A DNA stretch of 64,000 nucleotides from Deinococcus radiopugnans ATCC 19172 (GCF_006335125.1 NZ_VDMO01000006.1:124001-188000); one strand, 5' to 3'; counted from the stretch's first letter, positions 22,962 to 35,646 are shown. The notes: a model not told the origin generated them from the sequence alone. Numbers and translations are program-made.

Positions 22962-23303
22962 AGTCTTCCTCCAGCGCCCGGAAAGTGTGGGAACGGCAGG
23001 CTGCGTCGGCACCGCACCGGGCGAATTGCAATCAGGCTAGCACGCGGTCCAGGACTGGCTGGGAAAGCCAGTGTCAAGGGACGGGCCGCCCGGCCACCCT
23101 GTCTTTGAACCCGGTCCAGAACTATGCTCAGACAGCGGCTGGGCGGCGCATCAACCCGGCAGGGTCAGCGCCCAGTCTTCACAATTCGACATCTGAGGAC
23201 CAGAACGTGCGATAATGCACCTGTCTCAAGCCCCGCGCCATTGTGCGGTTGCGGCCCAGAGGGCGGCCAACCGGGCGGCGGACTTGGAGATGCAAGGAGA
23301 GTT
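22962..23303 (+). other. Intergenic region holding the cold-shock promoter and long leader
   Basis: 342 nt between divergent genes. The right-hand part carries an extended -10 (TGC then GATAAT at 23211-23216) and a leader of about 80 nt before the cspA start. The left part shows nothing I can assign. Confidence 0.6.
23208..23216 (+). promoter_or_regulatory. Extended -10 promoter of the cold-shock gene
   Basis: TGC followed by GATAAT; -35 poor (TTCGAC at 23185-23190, spacing 20). Predicted start near 23222. Confidence 0.45.
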
Positions 23304-23579
23304 ATGGCTCAAGGACGAGTAAAGTGGTTTAACGTTGAGAAAGGCTACGGTTTCATCGAGCATCCGGGCAACCCCGACGTGTTCGTGCACTACAGCGCCA
23401 TCCAGAGCGGCGGTTTCCGCAAGCTCAACGAAGGCGACGAAGTGGAATTCGAAGTCGAAGCCGGTCAGGGCAACAAAGGCCCTCAGGCCAAGAACGTGGT
23501 CGTGACCAACGCCGCGCCTGCTCCTATGGGCGGCAACGGCGGTATGGGCGGCAACCGGGGTGGCGGCAGCCGCTGGTAA
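23304..23579 (+). CDS. Cold-shock protein with Gly-rich tail
   Basis: 91 residues. Residues 1-66 are a standard [21 protein letters not shown] (RNP1 as KGYGFIEH) and DVFVHYSAI (RNP2). The last ~20 residues are a Gly/Asn/Met-rich tail ending GGGSRW, unusual among ~66-70 residue bacterial Csps and reminiscent of RNA-binding tails. An AAGGAGAG ribosome site precedes the ATG. The ~80-nt leader is the usual setting for temperature-dependent translation. Confidence 0.95.
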   Translation: MAQGRVKWFNVEKGYGFIEHPGNPDVFVHYSAIQSGGFRKLNEGDEVEFEVEAGQGNKGPQAKNVVVTNAAPAPMGGNGGMGGNRGGGSRW

Positions 23580-23582
23580 ACC

Positions 23583-23647
23583 CCTGATCTCTTGATCAGG
23601 ACTTCAACTTTTCTTTCTCTTGCGGGCGCTTTCGGGCGTCCGCTTTT
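23583..23647 (+). terminator. Two hairpins after the cold-shock gene
   Basis: First hairpin CCTGATC/GATCAGG at 23583-23600; second GCGGGCG/CGTCCGC (one G-T pair) at 23622-23643 followed by TTTT. The second is the better terminator. Confidence 0.7.
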
Positions 23648-23695
23648 CGTGTGCGCCGCGCCGGGCCAATGCCCCTCACGCATCCAGCGTAAGAG

Positions 23696-23721
23696 GCAGA
23701 CGCCGTTGACGACGCCTGCCC
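23696..23721 (-). terminator. Terminator of the P5C dehydrogenase paralogue
   Basis: GGCAGGCG and CGTCTGCC arms with a 10-nt loop, followed on the minus strand by TCTT, ~20 nt after the stop. Confidence 0.5.
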
Positions 23722-23739
23722 CCAGGGGTTTCCCGAGAT

Positions 23740-25317
<1,578 letters not shown>

Positions 25318-25457
25318 GTGTGCCTCCTTGTGCTTGAGGCTGAGGCTAACACGCCGCCCAGCGCTGGCAAAGCGGCGCTGTCAGGCGCTCCACTGCAGCC
25401 GAAATGGACTGCGCGGCAGAGGGATTCCGCCCCGCCAACCTGTCAAACGCCAGGTCA

Positions 25458-25847
25458 TCACCGGGGGGCGACGTGGCCATCCGGGTCCACCGCCACGCGC
25501 AGCGGGAAGGGAGGCGCGGCCAAGGCGGTGCGGACCTCCGGGCGATCCGGCAGCCTGACCTGAAAGTCCAGCGGGCCCGGCGCGAAGGCCTGATTGACGG
25601 CCCAGACGCGGTCCACGCCCAGTGTCTGCGTGGCCTCTGCCCCACCTCCCCGAACCGTGACCGTTACGCTCTGACCGCTGGCGTTCATCACGCGCACGTC
25701 CGGGCGGGGAATGGTCAGCCACGCGCCCAGCGCGCACAGGCCGAACAGCGCGGCCCCCACCGCCAGCCGCGCCGGGGTGGCCGGGGGACGTTTACCGCTA
25801 CGCGCCCCTAGAGAGAACAGCGGGGAGCGGGGGCGGGACTCGGTCAC
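25458..25847 (-). CDS. Small membrane-anchored protein
   Basis: 129 residues from GTG 25847 (an alternative GTG at 25865 adds six residues). An N-terminal basic segment, one hydrophobic helix (AVGAALFGLCALGAWLTI, about residues 30-47), then a beta-rich outer domain of about 80 residues (VRVMNASGQSVTVTVRGGG). No family recognised. It follows the gene at 25881, which has the same plan. Confidence 0.6.
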   Translation of the reverse strand: MTESRPRSPLFSLGARSGKRPPATPARLAVGAALFGLCALGAWLTIPRPDVRVMNASGQSVTVTVRGGGAEATQTLGVDRVWAVNQAFAPGPLDFQVRLPDRPEVRTALAAPPFPLRVAVDPDGHVAPR

Positions 25848-25880
25848 GGAAGTATTGTGCCGCACGGGTGCAGCGGACCC

Positions 25881-26231
25881 TCACTGCACTTCAATGCGTC
25901 CGCCCTGACCCACCACGAAAGACGGGCGGGTTCCGGCAATTCTGGGCGTGTGCGCCGCCGCAGGCCGCCCACCGCCCGCCTCCTGCACGGTCAACCGGAC
26001 CGGCTCTCCAGCCTCGCGGTCCAGCGGCACGCGCCAGGTCTGGTGGGGCCACAGGTGCTCGCGGTGCAGGCAGTCGCCGCCGCTCTGGCAGACCGTCAGG
26101 CCGCCGAGTACCGCGCCGCTGCGGTTGGCCACCTGCACGCCCGCGGCCTGAAAAAGCAGCAGGTACAGCCACAGCGCCAGGGTCAGGAAGGCCAGGGCGG
26201 CGGCAGCGGGCAGGGCCAGGCGGTCAGTCAT
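25881..26231 (-). CDS. Small membrane-anchored protein, same plan as its neighbour
   Basis: 116 residues. One N-terminal helix (ALAFLTLALWLYLLLF), then a beta-rich domain beginning VQVANRSGAVLGGLTV, comparable with VRVMNASGQSVTVTV in the next gene. Two Cys (CQSGGDC). Leaderless-type promoter at 26239. The two genes are probably an operon of related anchored domains; function unknown. Confidence 0.65.
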   Translation of the reverse strand: MTDRLALPAAAALAFLTLALWLYLLLFQAAGVQVANRSGAVLGGLTVCQSGGDCLHREHLWPHQTWRVPLDREAGEPVRLTVQEAGGGRPAAAHTPRIAGTRPSFVVGQGGRIEVQ

Positions 26232-26238
26232 GCCCCCA

Positions 26239-26244
26239 ACGTTA
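26239..26244 (-). promoter_or_regulatory. -10 TAACGT, leaderless start
   Basis: TAACGT ends 7 nt before ATG 26231. Confidence 0.45.
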
Positions 26245-26278
26245 CACACGCGGGTCTGCCACGCATCATACAAATGAC

Positions 26279-27820
26279 TCAGGGTGAGGCGGGATGATCC
26301 GTCTGTCCAGTGGTCATGGACGACTGCACCCTCAGTGGAAACACCCCCGTGAACAGCCTGGGCCACGCCAGATGCGCCTCGCCCAAGGTCAGGCCCAGGC
26401 CCTCCATCGCGAAATGCCGCTCCCACAGGGCCTCGATGCGCGGCGTCATCAGTTCCCGCAGATAGGCCTCGGCCGCTGCCCGCTGATCGCCCAGATCGTA
26501 GGGGCTGGGATCGGTCAGCCGTTCCCGCACCTCCGCACGCACGAACGACTGGTACAGCGCGTCGTCCACCATGCGGGCGAACAGCGCCTCCGCGTGGGCC
26601 GCCCGGTCCGTCACCAGCGGCGCGAGTTTGCCGAAGGCGATGGCCGTGCCCAGCGTGTTGCCCGCCGTGTTCCACGCGCTGAAGCCGGCCAGCCGACCCA
26701 GCGGCAGAGGTTGCATCAGGGTCCACAGCCGCCGCTCGGTCCCGTTGGGGTACGCGATGTCGGCCAGCGAGACGGGGCGCCCGGCCTCCAGATCGGCGTG
26801 CAGCGCGTCCACAAAGGCGGGAAGGTGACGGTGCGGCGTGTCCACCGTGGCAAAGTCCGGCTGCCGGTTGGCCTGCCGGGTGCCGGGGGTGTTGACCGCC
26901 AGCACGAAGCCGGCCTCGGCAGGCGTGTCGGCCAGCACGCAGCCGGCGGCCCGCAGCTGCGCCCGCACCAGTTCCCCGGCCAGGCGGTCCTCATAGATCA
27001 GCTCGGCCCCCGCGCCGCCCATACCGCTGTAGCGCACCCAGACCCGCGCCGTCTGTGGGGCCAGCGCCCGCGCCAGCAGCGTGCAGGGCACCTCGTCCGC
27101 ACCGGGGTAGACGTCCAGCCTCTCCCAGACTCCCAGTTGATCGGCCCGCGCCTCCAGCAGCCGGCGGTCAAAGGCGGCCAGGCCATACGGCGTGGTGTCG
27201 TCCAGCGTCAGGCACAGGTGGGTCAGCACGCCCGACGCGAGCAGGTCCAGCGCGGCCAGATGCAGCGCGCGGTTGCGTTCGCGGGTGCCCAGCCAGTCGG
27301 CCAGAACCTCGGGCGGCAGGGCGGCGCGGGCCGCGTCCAGCGCCCCGGCCTCGGCGTCACCGTGCCGGGCGTGGCGGTCAAAGGCCGCGCTGTAGGCCCG
27401 CAGTTCACGCCCCCACTGGCCGTAGTACGGTTTTTCCTCGTGCGGATCGTTGTCGTGGGCCACCCGCACGATGACGCCGAAGGCGTAGATCTGGAGGTCC
27501 GGCTCCCGGCGCTTGACCTCGGCCAGCACCGCCAGCCGCTCCAGCGCTGTCTCCAGCGGGTCCGACACGCGGCGGGCCGGAATCATCCCCCCCAGGCACA
27601 GGGTTTCCAGACAGACGATCAGGACGTCCGCGTCCTCTGCCTCCCGCAGCACCCAGTTCTCCATCCAGTCCAGCGTTCCAGGCGTGGAGAAGTCGGGCAA
27701 CATATCAGCCGGCGGCACCCGCACCTCCGCCCCGGTCATGGCGGCCAGTTGCACCGGCAGGTCCAGCGTCTGCGGACGGGTATCGGGCGGAATCAGCAGG
27801 ACGCGGGCAGAGGATGGCAT
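26279..27820 (-). CDS. DUF4127 family protein
   Basis: 513 residues. N-terminus RVLLIPPDTRPQTLDLPVQLA, then VLIVCLETLCLGGMIPARR, GVIVRVAHDNDPHEEKPYYG, LTLDDTTPYGLAAFDRR and FSAWNTAGNTLGTAI are conserved features of DUF4127. The family is uncharacterised; the pattern of conserved Asp, Glu and Arg suggests a cytoplasmic enzyme, perhaps a hydrolase. Own leaderless promoter. Confidence 0.88.
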   Translation of the reverse strand: MPSSARVLLIPPDTRPQTLDLPVQLAAMTGAEVRVPPADMLPDFSTPGTLDWMENWVLREAEDADVLIVCLETLCLGGMIPARRVSDPLETALERLAVLAEVKRREPDLQIYAFGVIVRVAHDNDPHEEKPYYGQWGRELRAYSAAFDRHARHGDAEAGALDAARAALPPEVLADWLGTRERNRALHLAALDLLASGVLTHLCLTLDDTTPYGLAAFDRRLLEARADQLGVWERLDVYPGADEVPCTLLARALAPQTARVWVRYSGMGGAGAELIYEDRLAGELVRAQLRAAGCVLADTPAEAGFVLAVNTPGTRQANRQPDFATVDTPHRHLPAFVDALHADLEAGRPVSLADIAYPNGTERRLWTLMQPLPLGRLAGFSAWNTAGNTLGTAIAFGKLAPLVTDRAAHAEALFARMVDDALYQSFVRAEVRERLTDPSPYDLGDQRAAAEAYLRELMTPRIEALWERHFAMEGLGLTLGEAHLAWPRLFTGVFPLRVQSSMTTGQTDHPASP

Positions 27821-27827
27821 CCGTTTC

Positions 27828-27833
27828 AGCGTA
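27828..27833 (-). promoter_or_regulatory. -10 TACGCT for the DUF4127 gene
   Basis: TACGCT ends 7 nt before ATG 27820. Confidence 0.5.
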
Positions 27834-27853
27834 GTACAGGCAGCCGCCCCGGT

Positions 27854-29650
27854 TCATCCCGGCGTCAGGGTCAGCCACGCTTCGGGGTGCAGCGGCGCGG
27901 CCTCCACCACCCGGTTGCGGCCCTGGCGCTTGGCGCTGTACAGGGCCTCGTCGGCGGCGCGCACCAGAGCGTCGGGCGTAGAGAGCGGGGGGGCGTAGCC
28001 TGCCACGCCCAGCGACACGGTGATCTGCCCCAGCGCAATGCCCGCGTGCGTCAGCGCCCAGCCGGCGATCTCGGCGCGCAGGCGTTCGGCCAGGGCGGTG
28101 GCGGCAACCAGATCGTAACCGGGCAGCAGCAGCGAGAACTCCTCGCCGCCGGGGCGGGCCGGCGTGCTGCCGGGCGGGGCCATGTCGCGCAGGGCGGCGC
28201 TGAGGCGCACCAGGGCGGCGTCCCCGGCGTCGTGGCCGAAGGTGTCGTTCAGGCGCTTGAAGTGGTCCACGTCCAGCGCGATCAGTGACAGCGGCTGACC
28301 GCTGGCGGCGGCGTGGGCGGTCTGCGCGGCCAGTTCGTCTTCCAGGCGGCGGCGGTTGAACAGCCCGGTCAGCGGATCGCGGATGGACTGCTGCAGCAGC
28401 CGGTCTTGCAGGCGCAGCCCCGCCAGCGCCAGCGACACCTGCCGCACGATGCCGGGCAGCAGGGCGCGCAGGGCTTCAGGCAGTTCCTGGCCCTCCACCG
28501 CCGGGCGCAGGCGCATGATGCCCAGGGTCTCGCCGTGCGAGAACAGCGGCACACAGGTATACGTGCCGCCCGGCCCGCCCAGGCACGCCGGGGCCAGGCG
28601 GTCCGCCCCCGGCGACACGATCTCGCCCCGGCGCAGCGCCCAGCAGCCGTCCGGGGGCGTCGCCACACCCGTTTCCCCGCCCCAGGTCGCCAGCGGCAGC
28701 AACAGGTTGCGCGAGGCGTTGTGCTGCAGCAGCGTGCCGCGCGTGCCGGGCAGCAGTTCCGGCAGGGCGCACTCCAGAATCCGCGCGCCCTCGTCCAAGC
28801 TGCGGGCCGCCTGCATCCAGTCGCCGAAGTCCCCCAACTGGGCCATCCAGTCGTTGCGGGCCGTCAGTTCATCGGCGCGCATCGCCGCCTCCTGCTGCGC
28901 CAGGGTCAATGCGCCGCTCATGTGGTTAAAGGCACGCGCCAGCACATGCATCTCCACCGAGCCGCGGTCCTCGACCTGAACGCCGTCTTCGCCCTCCGAC
29001 ACGCGGCGGACGGCAGCGGTGAAACGCCCGAAACTGCTGGACAGTTTGTGCGCGCTGAACAGCGTGGCCAGCAGACTGGCCAGCAGCGCCACGCCGCCCA
29101 CCCCGAGCAGGGTCAGGCGCAGGCGGCGCAACTGGGCCGAGGCCACCGCTTCCAGCTCAGCTAGCGAGGCGGCCTGTCCAGCGCTGTACCGCTCCACCTG
29201 GGTGCGGATCTCATCGAGAATGGCCTTGCCACGGCCGGTCTTGACCAGGGCGGCGGCGGCGGCGGCGCTGCTCTGCCGGGCCAGCAGTTCGGGCGCGGCC
29301 ACCTCATTCTGCCAGCGGCCGATCAGCGCCCGGATGCGGCCCAGGCTCCCGTCCTGATCGCTGCTGCCCAGTTCCAGCGCGGCCAGCGCCTGCGGGAGGG
29401 CCACCTGGGCCGCGTTGTACGGGTCCAGAAAGCGCGGCTCCCCGGTGATCACGTAGCCGCGCAGCCCGGTTTCCAGGTCCACGACATGCTGCATCACCTG
29501 GGCCACCGACACCAGCCGGGCACGGGTCTGGTCCGCCCGCTCGGTGGCCTGAACGCGGGCATCCAGCGTGGACGACAGCAACACGAAGGCCGCCACCAGC
29601 AGCGCCCAGAAGGGCACCTGGGACAGCAGCAGCAGGCGGCGAAGGTTCAT
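27854..29650 (-). CDS. Membrane diguanylate cyclase (CHASE3-HAMP-like-GAF-GGDEF)
   Basis: 598 residues. TM1 at about 8-27; a CHASE3-type sensor (VQHVVDLETGLRGYVITGEPRFLDPY) to residue ~180; TM2 near 185-205; a HAMP-like linker; a GAF-like domain (~265-420); and GGDEF from ~430. The GGDEF has IRDPLTGLFNRRRLEDEL, LIALDVDHFKRLNDTFGHDAGDAAL and the active motif GGEEF. No RxxD inhibitory site precedes GGEEF (the sequence there is GSTPAR), so product inhibition is probably absent. Makes c-di-GMP in response to an external cue. Confidence 0.92.
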   Translation of the reverse strand: MNLRRLLLLSQVPFWALLVAAFVLLSSTLDARVQATERADQTRARLVSVAQVMQHVVDLETGLRGYVITGEPRFLDPYNAAQVALPQALAALELGSSDQDGSLGRIRALIGRWQNEVAAPELLARQSSAAAAAALVKTGRGKAILDEIRTQVERYSAGQAASLAELEAVASAQLRRLRLTLLGVGGVALLASLLATLFSAHKLSSSFGRFTAAVRRVSEGEDGVQVEDRGSVEMHVLARAFNHMSGALTLAQQEAAMRADELTARNDWMAQLGDFGDWMQAARSLDEGARILECALPELLPGTRGTLLQHNASRNLLLPLATWGGETGVATPPDGCWALRRGEIVSPGADRLAPACLGGPGGTYTCVPLFSHGETLGIMRLRPAVEGQELPEALRALLPGIVRQVSLALAGLRLQDRLLQQSIRDPLTGLFNRRRLEDELAAQTAHAAASGQPLSLIALDVDHFKRLNDTFGHDAGDAALVRLSAALRDMAPPGSTPARPGGEEFSLLLPGYDLVAATALAERLRAEIAGWALTHAGIALGQITVSLGVAGYAPPLSTPDALVRAADEALYSAKRQGRNRVVEAAPLHPEAWLTLTPG

Positions 29651-29659
29651 GCTGCGCCC

Positions 29660-29665
29660 ACTGTA
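29660..29665 (-). promoter_or_regulatory. -10 TACAGT for the diguanylate cyclase gene
   Basis: TACAGT ends 9 nt before ATG 29650; it abuts the T run of the trpA terminator. Confidence 0.5.
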
Positions 29666-29718
29666 AAAAGCCGAGCCGTGCAGCGTTCTTACACGCCGCC
29701 TCGTCCGCAGCGCGGCTC
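29665..29718 (-). terminator. Terminator after trpA
   Basis: GAGCCG and CGGCTC outer arms with further pairing inside, followed on the minus strand by GGCTTTTT. Confidence 0.55.
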
Positions 29719-29723
29719 AGGCC

Positions 29724-30520
29724 TCAGCGCACGCAGCCGTCTGCAAGCTTCTTTGCCAGCGCGGGCACGTCCCGGCCCTCGTGCACCGCGTTGATAAAGG
29801 CGCTGCCCACCACCACGCCGTCGGCCAGCAGCGCCACCTCGTGGGCCGTCTGGGCGTCCTTGACGCCGAAGCCCACCGCAATCGGCACGTCGGTGTGCTG
29901 CCGGGCCAGTTCCAGCATGGCGGGCACCTCGCCCAGCGCCGTGCCTTCCCGCGCGCCGGTCACGCCGGTCACGCTGACCGCGTACAGGAAACCCGTGCAG
30001 GCCTCGGCCACCAACTTGATGCGCTCGGGCGTGCTGGTGGGCGCGATTAAAAAGGTCACGGCCAGCCCGTGCTCGGCGGCCAGATCGGCGATTTCAAGAT
30101 CCTGATCCGGCGGCAGATCGGGGAGGATCAACCCGTCCACCCCAGCCTCCTGGCTCAAACGCATGAACTCACGCGGGCCGACGGCGTAGATGGGGTTGAC
30201 GTAGGTCATGATCACGATGGGGGTGTCGTGGCGGGTTCGCAGCTCGCGCACCAGCTCGATGGTGCCGCGCGTGCTGGTGCCGTCCGCCAGCGCCTGCTCG
30301 CTGGCCCGCTGGATGGTGGGGCCGTCGCCCAGCGGATCGCTGTAGGGCAGCCCCACTTCCAGCACGTCGGCACGGGCCAGCAGATCATCGGCCAGCGCGG
30401 GAAACTCTGTGGCAGACGGGTATCCGGCGGTCATGAAGGGAATGAAGGCGGCGCGGCCCTCGGCCCTGGCGTTGTCGAACGCGGCGCGGATGCGGGCCAC
30501 GCCCCTGGACTGAACAGCGG

Positions 30521-30524
<4 letters not shown>
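29724..30524 (-). CDS. trpA: Tryptophan synthase alpha subunit
   Basis: 266 residues. [11 protein letters not shown], then [19 protein letters not shown] with the catalytic Glu and Asp, and [26 protein letters not shown] for the phosphate site. Cleaves indole-glycerol phosphate and passes indole to TrpB. ATG overlaps the trpB stop (ATGA). Confidence 0.97.
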
Positions 30525-31783
<1,259 letters not shown>

Positions 31784-31789
31784 GGCCTC

Positions 31790-31795
31790 AGCGTA
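31790..31795 (-). promoter_or_regulatory. -10 TACGCT for trpBA
   Basis: TACGCT ends 6 nt before ATG 31783. Confidence 0.5.
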
Positions 31796-31839
31796 GGATT
31801 CCGGCTGCGAGGCGTGGGCGGGAAACTTAGACAACCTGT

Positions 31840-32754
31840 CTAAGTTTGTGACAAAGATTTCACTGGATGAAAATGCACAGACTGGTGCCAGAGTGGAATC
31901 AGCTCAGTCGCCGTGACTGCGTCTGGGACGGCGTCGAAGGGAGGCCATCCCAGGCTACGCGCCAGCTCTGCGAGGACTTTGCCCGGTAATTCTCCAGCTT
32001 CCCGCAGGGCCATCAGAGGCGGCGCACCGTCCCGCTTGGCAAGACGCTCTCCCCGAAAATCGGTCATCAACGGAACATGCAGGTAGCGCGGCGTCGGATA
32101 ACCAAGCGCTTCCTGCAAAGCCACCTGACGCGGCGTGGCCATCCACAGGTCTGCGCCGCGCAGGATGTCGGTCACGCCCATCTCGGCGTCGTCCACCACC
32201 ACGGCGAGGTGATAGGCGAACACGCCGTCGTTGCGCTGGAGCACAAAGTCGCCCACGTCTGAGCGCAGCGACTGGCAGAGGTTTGCTCCCGTCAGCTCGT
32301 CGGACACACAGACCGTTTCATCGGGCACACGCCAGCGCCGGGATGCGGGCCGATTCGGATCACGGCCAGCGCGGCACAGTCCCGGATATACCGCCTCTTC
32401 CCCGTGCGGCGCTCCGGCACTGGCCTGGGCGGCGGCGGCAATTTCCCGGCGGGTGCAGGTGCAGGGGTAGGTGTCCAGGCGGCCCAGGGCCTCGGCGTAC
32501 AGCGGCAGTCGCTCGGATTGCAGGTATTCCGCGTCCCAGTCCAGGCCCAGCCACTCCAGATCGCGGCGGGTGGCGTCGTAGGCCCAGCCCCGCACCCGGC
32601 CCGTGTCCAGATCCTCGAAGCGCAGGATGTGGCGCCCCCCCTGCGCGCGGGTGTGCAGCCACGCCAGCAGCGCCGTGCGGGCGTTGCCCAGATGCATGGC
32701 CCCGGTGGGACTGGGGGCGAAGCGGCCCACCACGGGCCGGGCTGGGACGGTCAT
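31840..32754 (-). CDS. gluQ: Glutamyl-Q tRNA(Asp) synthetase
   Basis: 304 residues, the short length of GluQ-RS, lacking the anticodon-binding half of GluRS. HIGH-type motif in [26 protein letters not shown], zinc cysteines in PCTCTRREI and YPGLCR, and a KMSKS-like [10 protein letters not shown]. Attaches glutamate to queuosine at position 34 of tRNA(Asp). Leaderless promoter TAGCCT at 32761. Sits upstream of trpBA, which has its own promoter. Confidence 0.94.
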   Translation of the reverse strand: MTVPARPVVGRFAPSPTGAMHLGNARTALLAWLHTRAQGGRHILRFEDLDTGRVRGWAYDATRRDLEWLGLDWDAEYLQSERLPLYAEALGRLDTYPCTCTRREIAAAAQASAGAPHGEEAVYPGLCRAGRDPNRPASRRWRVPDETVCVSDELTGANLCQSLRSDVGDFVLQRNDGVFAYHLAVVVDDAEMGVTDILRGADLWMATPRQVALQEALGYPTPRYLHVPLMTDFRGERLAKRDGAPPLMALREAGELPGKVLAELARSLGWPPFDAVPDAVTATELIPLWHQSVHFHPVKSLSQT

Positions 32755-32760
32755 GGGAGG

Positions 32761-32766
32761 AGGCTA
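32761..32766 (-). promoter_or_regulatory. -10 TAGCCT for gluQ
   Basis: TAGCCT ends 6 nt before ATG 32754. Confidence 0.5.
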
Positions 32767-32786
32767 GCGCAGGCGGCAGGGCAGGG

Positions 32787-33389
32787 TCATGCCACCCCAG
32801 CGTCGCCGCGCACCCGGTAATGCAACAGCATCACGCCTCCCGTCAGAGGCTGATGCCCGATCAGTTCAAAGTGGTGGAGGCCAGCCGCTCTGCCGAACAG
32901 GGGAATCCCTGAGCCAATCGCCACCGGGTTGAGCTTGAGAATCACCTCGTCGATTTCGGGCAGCAGCTGTCCGGCCAGTTCTCCGCCGCCACACAGCCAG
33001 ATCTCCCGCCCGGTCTTTTCAGCCTTCAGGGTTTGAACAAGGGACACGGGCGAATCCGCCAGCACCGTGACCGCCGGATCAGCGGAGGGCGGCAGGTTCC
33101 GGCTGAACACGTACTGCCGCAGGTGGGCGTAGGGACTGGCGATGCCCAGTTGCAGCGCCGGATCGTAGGTTCTGCGGCCCATGATCACGCTGTCGAAGTG
33201 CTGGCCCTCTGCGGTGATGCCCAGCGCCGCCCGCACGTGGGTGGGGAAGGTTTCCGGAAACGTCGCGGCCAGTTCGGACAGGTACGGCTCCGTCGTCTCG
33301 AAAAAATCGGCATTGCCGTCAGGCCGGGCGATGAAGCCGTCCAGCGTGCAGGCGATGAAGTACACCAGTTTGCGCCGCGTGTCCTGCAT
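32787..33389 (-). CDS. Dihydrofolate reductase family protein (RibD C-terminal-like)
   Basis: 200 residues from ATG 33389, supported by GAGGAGG. LVYFIACTLDGFIARPDG, VIMGRRTYD, YVFSRNLPPS, IWLCGGGELAGQLLPEIDEV and GSGIPLFG are hallmarks of the RibD_C/YwjB-like reductases. Probably an NADPH reductase of unknown substrate. Divergent from the TetR gene at 33475; a near-palindrome between them suggests control by that repressor. Confidence 0.92.
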   Translation of the reverse strand: MQDTRRKLVYFIACTLDGFIARPDGNADFFETTEPYLSELAATFPETFPTHVRAALGITAEGQHFDSVIMGRRTYDPALQLGIASPYAHLRQYVFSRNLPPSADPAVTVLADSPVSLVQTLKAEKTGREIWLCGGGELAGQLLPEIDEVILKLNPVAIGSGIPLFGRAAGLHHFELIGHQPLTGGVMLLHYRVRGDAGVA

Positions 33390-33440
33390 GGCACCCTCCT
33401 CATCACGACAGGTCAATTCCTTCAGCTGTGGCTGCATCTT

Positions 33441-33454
33441 ACTACACCTGTAGT
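33441..33454. promoter_or_regulatory. Candidate TetR operator between divergent genes
   Basis: ACTACA-CC-TGTAGT, a 6-bp dyad about 50 nt before the reductase ATG and 21 nt before the TetR ATG, just upstream of the TetR -10. Confidence 0.55.
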
Positions 33455-33463
33455 GGTCAGTGC

Positions 33464-33469
33464 TAGCCT
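33464..33469 (+). promoter_or_regulatory. -10 TAGCCT for the TetR gene
   Basis: TAGCCT ends 5 nt before ATG 33475. Confidence 0.5.
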
Positions 33470-33474
33470 GGGCT

Positions 33475-34065
33475 ATGGCACAGAATCTGGCGCGGCGGGA
33501 GGAGCTGGCGGATGCCGGTTTGCGGGTGCTGGCGGCACAAGGCGCACGGGGGTTGACCCACCGGGCCGTCGACCGCGAAGCCAGGGTGCCGCAGGGCACC
33601 ACCTCCAACTACTTCGGCAGCCGTGACGCCCTGCTGGGGGCGCTGGGCAGCCGCATTTTCGAGCGGCTGGCCCCCGCTCCAGAAGTGCTGGGGAGCGTCG
33701 GCCGCCTGCCGCCCACACTGGAACAGGCCACCGCCTACCTCCAGGACATCGTGGCCCGCACCACCCGGCACCCGGAATTGACCCTGGCCCTGTTCGAGCT
33801 GCGCCTGGAAGCGGTGCGCCGTCCCGCACTGGCCGAGATCCTGAGAGCCACGCTGGAGCGAAATTACACACTGGACACCGAATTTCACCTTCAGGCGGGC
33901 CTGCCTGGCGGCGCACAGGAGGTGGCGCTGCTGCATTACGCCGTCGACGGCCTGCTCCTCGATCTCCTGACCGTTTCGGTCAATGGCCGCCACGATCCGC
34001 CGGGGATGGTGCGCGAGCTGGCGAACCGGATTCTGGGAGCAAGCCGTTCTCGGCCGCCTGCCTGA
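33475..34065 (+). CDS. TetR family transcriptional regulator
   Basis: 196 residues. N-terminal helix-turn-helix: ELADAGLRVLAAQGARGLTHRAVDREARVPQGTTSNYFGSRDALLGAL (recognition helix within VPQGTTSNYF). The C-terminal ligand domain includes HPELTLALFELRLEA. Divergent from the reductase gene and followed 18 nt later by a TauE exporter, both possible targets. Confidence 0.92.
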   Translation: MAQNLARREELADAGLRVLAAQGARGLTHRAVDREARVPQGTTSNYFGSRDALLGALGSRIFERLAPAPEVLGSVGRLPPTLEQATAYLQDIVARTTRHPELTLALFELRLEAVRRPALAEILRATLERNYTLDTEFHLQAGLPGGAQEVALLHYAVDGLLLDLLTVSVNGRHDPPGMVRELANRILGASRSRPPA

Positions 34066-34070
34066 CCTGC

Positions 34071-34076
34071 TACAGT
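34071..34076 (+). promoter_or_regulatory. -10 TACAGT for the TauE gene
   Basis: TACAGT ends 7 nt before GTG 34084. Confidence 0.5.
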
Positions 34077-34083
34077 CCTGTCC

Positions 34084-34836
<753 letters not shown>

Positions 34837-34936
34837 GGGAAGACCAGCCGCCGTGAACCCCAGCCTCAACGTTCCCTAAACAGTCAACCGTGCCTTTGAA
34901 TGTCGTTCAGGGCAGGCCGCCGCGCCAGAATGGGGC

Positions 34937-35524
34937 ATGACAGACGCCACTTCCACCCCCACCAGCGAAATTCCCACCCCCGAATCCACCGGCCCGCAGC
35001 AGGCCATCCTGGCAGGCGGCTGCTTCTGGTGCACCGAGGCCGTGATGCAGCAGGTGCGCGGCGTGACCAGGATCGAGAGCGGCTACATCGGCGGCCACAC
35101 CCCCCATCCCGACTACCGCAGCGTCTGCAGCGGCGAGACCGGACACGCCGAGGCCGTTCGCGTGACCTTTGACCCGCAGCAGGTGAGCTACAAAGACCTG
35201 CTGGGCCTGTTCTTCGCCACCCACGATCCCACCTCCATGAACCGTCAGGGCGCGGACGTGGGCACCCAGTACCGCAGCGCCGTGTTTCCCCTGACCCCCG
35301 AGCAGGAGCGTGAGACCCGTGAGGTGATGGCCGATCTGGACGCGCAGGACGTGTTCGGCAAGCCCATTGTCACCAGTGTGGAACCCGCCACCGAGTTCCA
35401 CGTGGCCGAGGACTACCACCAGAACTACTACAACGACAACTCGCGCCAGCCGTACTGTGCGGCCGTGATCGCGCCCAAGGTGGCCAAGCTGCGCCGGGAC
35501 TACGCTGAGAAGCTGAACGCCTGA
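34937..35524 (+). CDS. msrA: Peptide methionine (S)-S-oxide reductase
   Basis: 195 residues. Catalytic [14 protein letters not shown] (Cys about residue 30), [28 protein letters not shown] and the QYRSAVF and AEDYHQNYY segments are all MsrA signatures. Repairs oxidised methionine, suited to an oxidation-resistant organism. The ~20 N-terminal residues are a Thr/Pro-rich extension. No MsrB in the window. Confidence 0.96.
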   Translation: MTDATSTPTSEIPTPESTGPQQAILAGGCFWCTEAVMQQVRGVTRIESGYIGGHTPHPDYRSVCSGETGHAEAVRVTFDPQQVSYKDLLGLFFATHDPTSMNRQGADVGTQYRSAVFPLTPEQERETREVMADLDAQDVFGKPIVTSVEPATEFHVAEDYHQNYYNDNSRQPYCAAVIAPKVAKLRRDYAEKLNA

Positions 35525-35635
35525 GCGGCGGCAAAGCATAAGCAGCGGGCAGGAGGCTGGGGCGGAGATGAAGGCGCCTCGGTCTCCTGCCTGCGTTGAC
35601 CCTGGGCCGGGGCATCCACCCCCACTGCCCTCTCC

Positions 35636-35641
35636 TACAAT
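35636..35641 (+). promoter_or_regulatory. -10 TACAAT for the UbiA gene
   Basis: TACAAT lies 5 nt before GTG 35647 and 11 nt before ATG 35653. Confidence 0.55.
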
Positions 35642-35646
35642 GCGGG

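Noticed and set aside
35548..35591. Terminator after msrA
   Set aside because: GGCAGGAG and CTCCTGCC are complementary but the loop is 28 nt and no T run follows.
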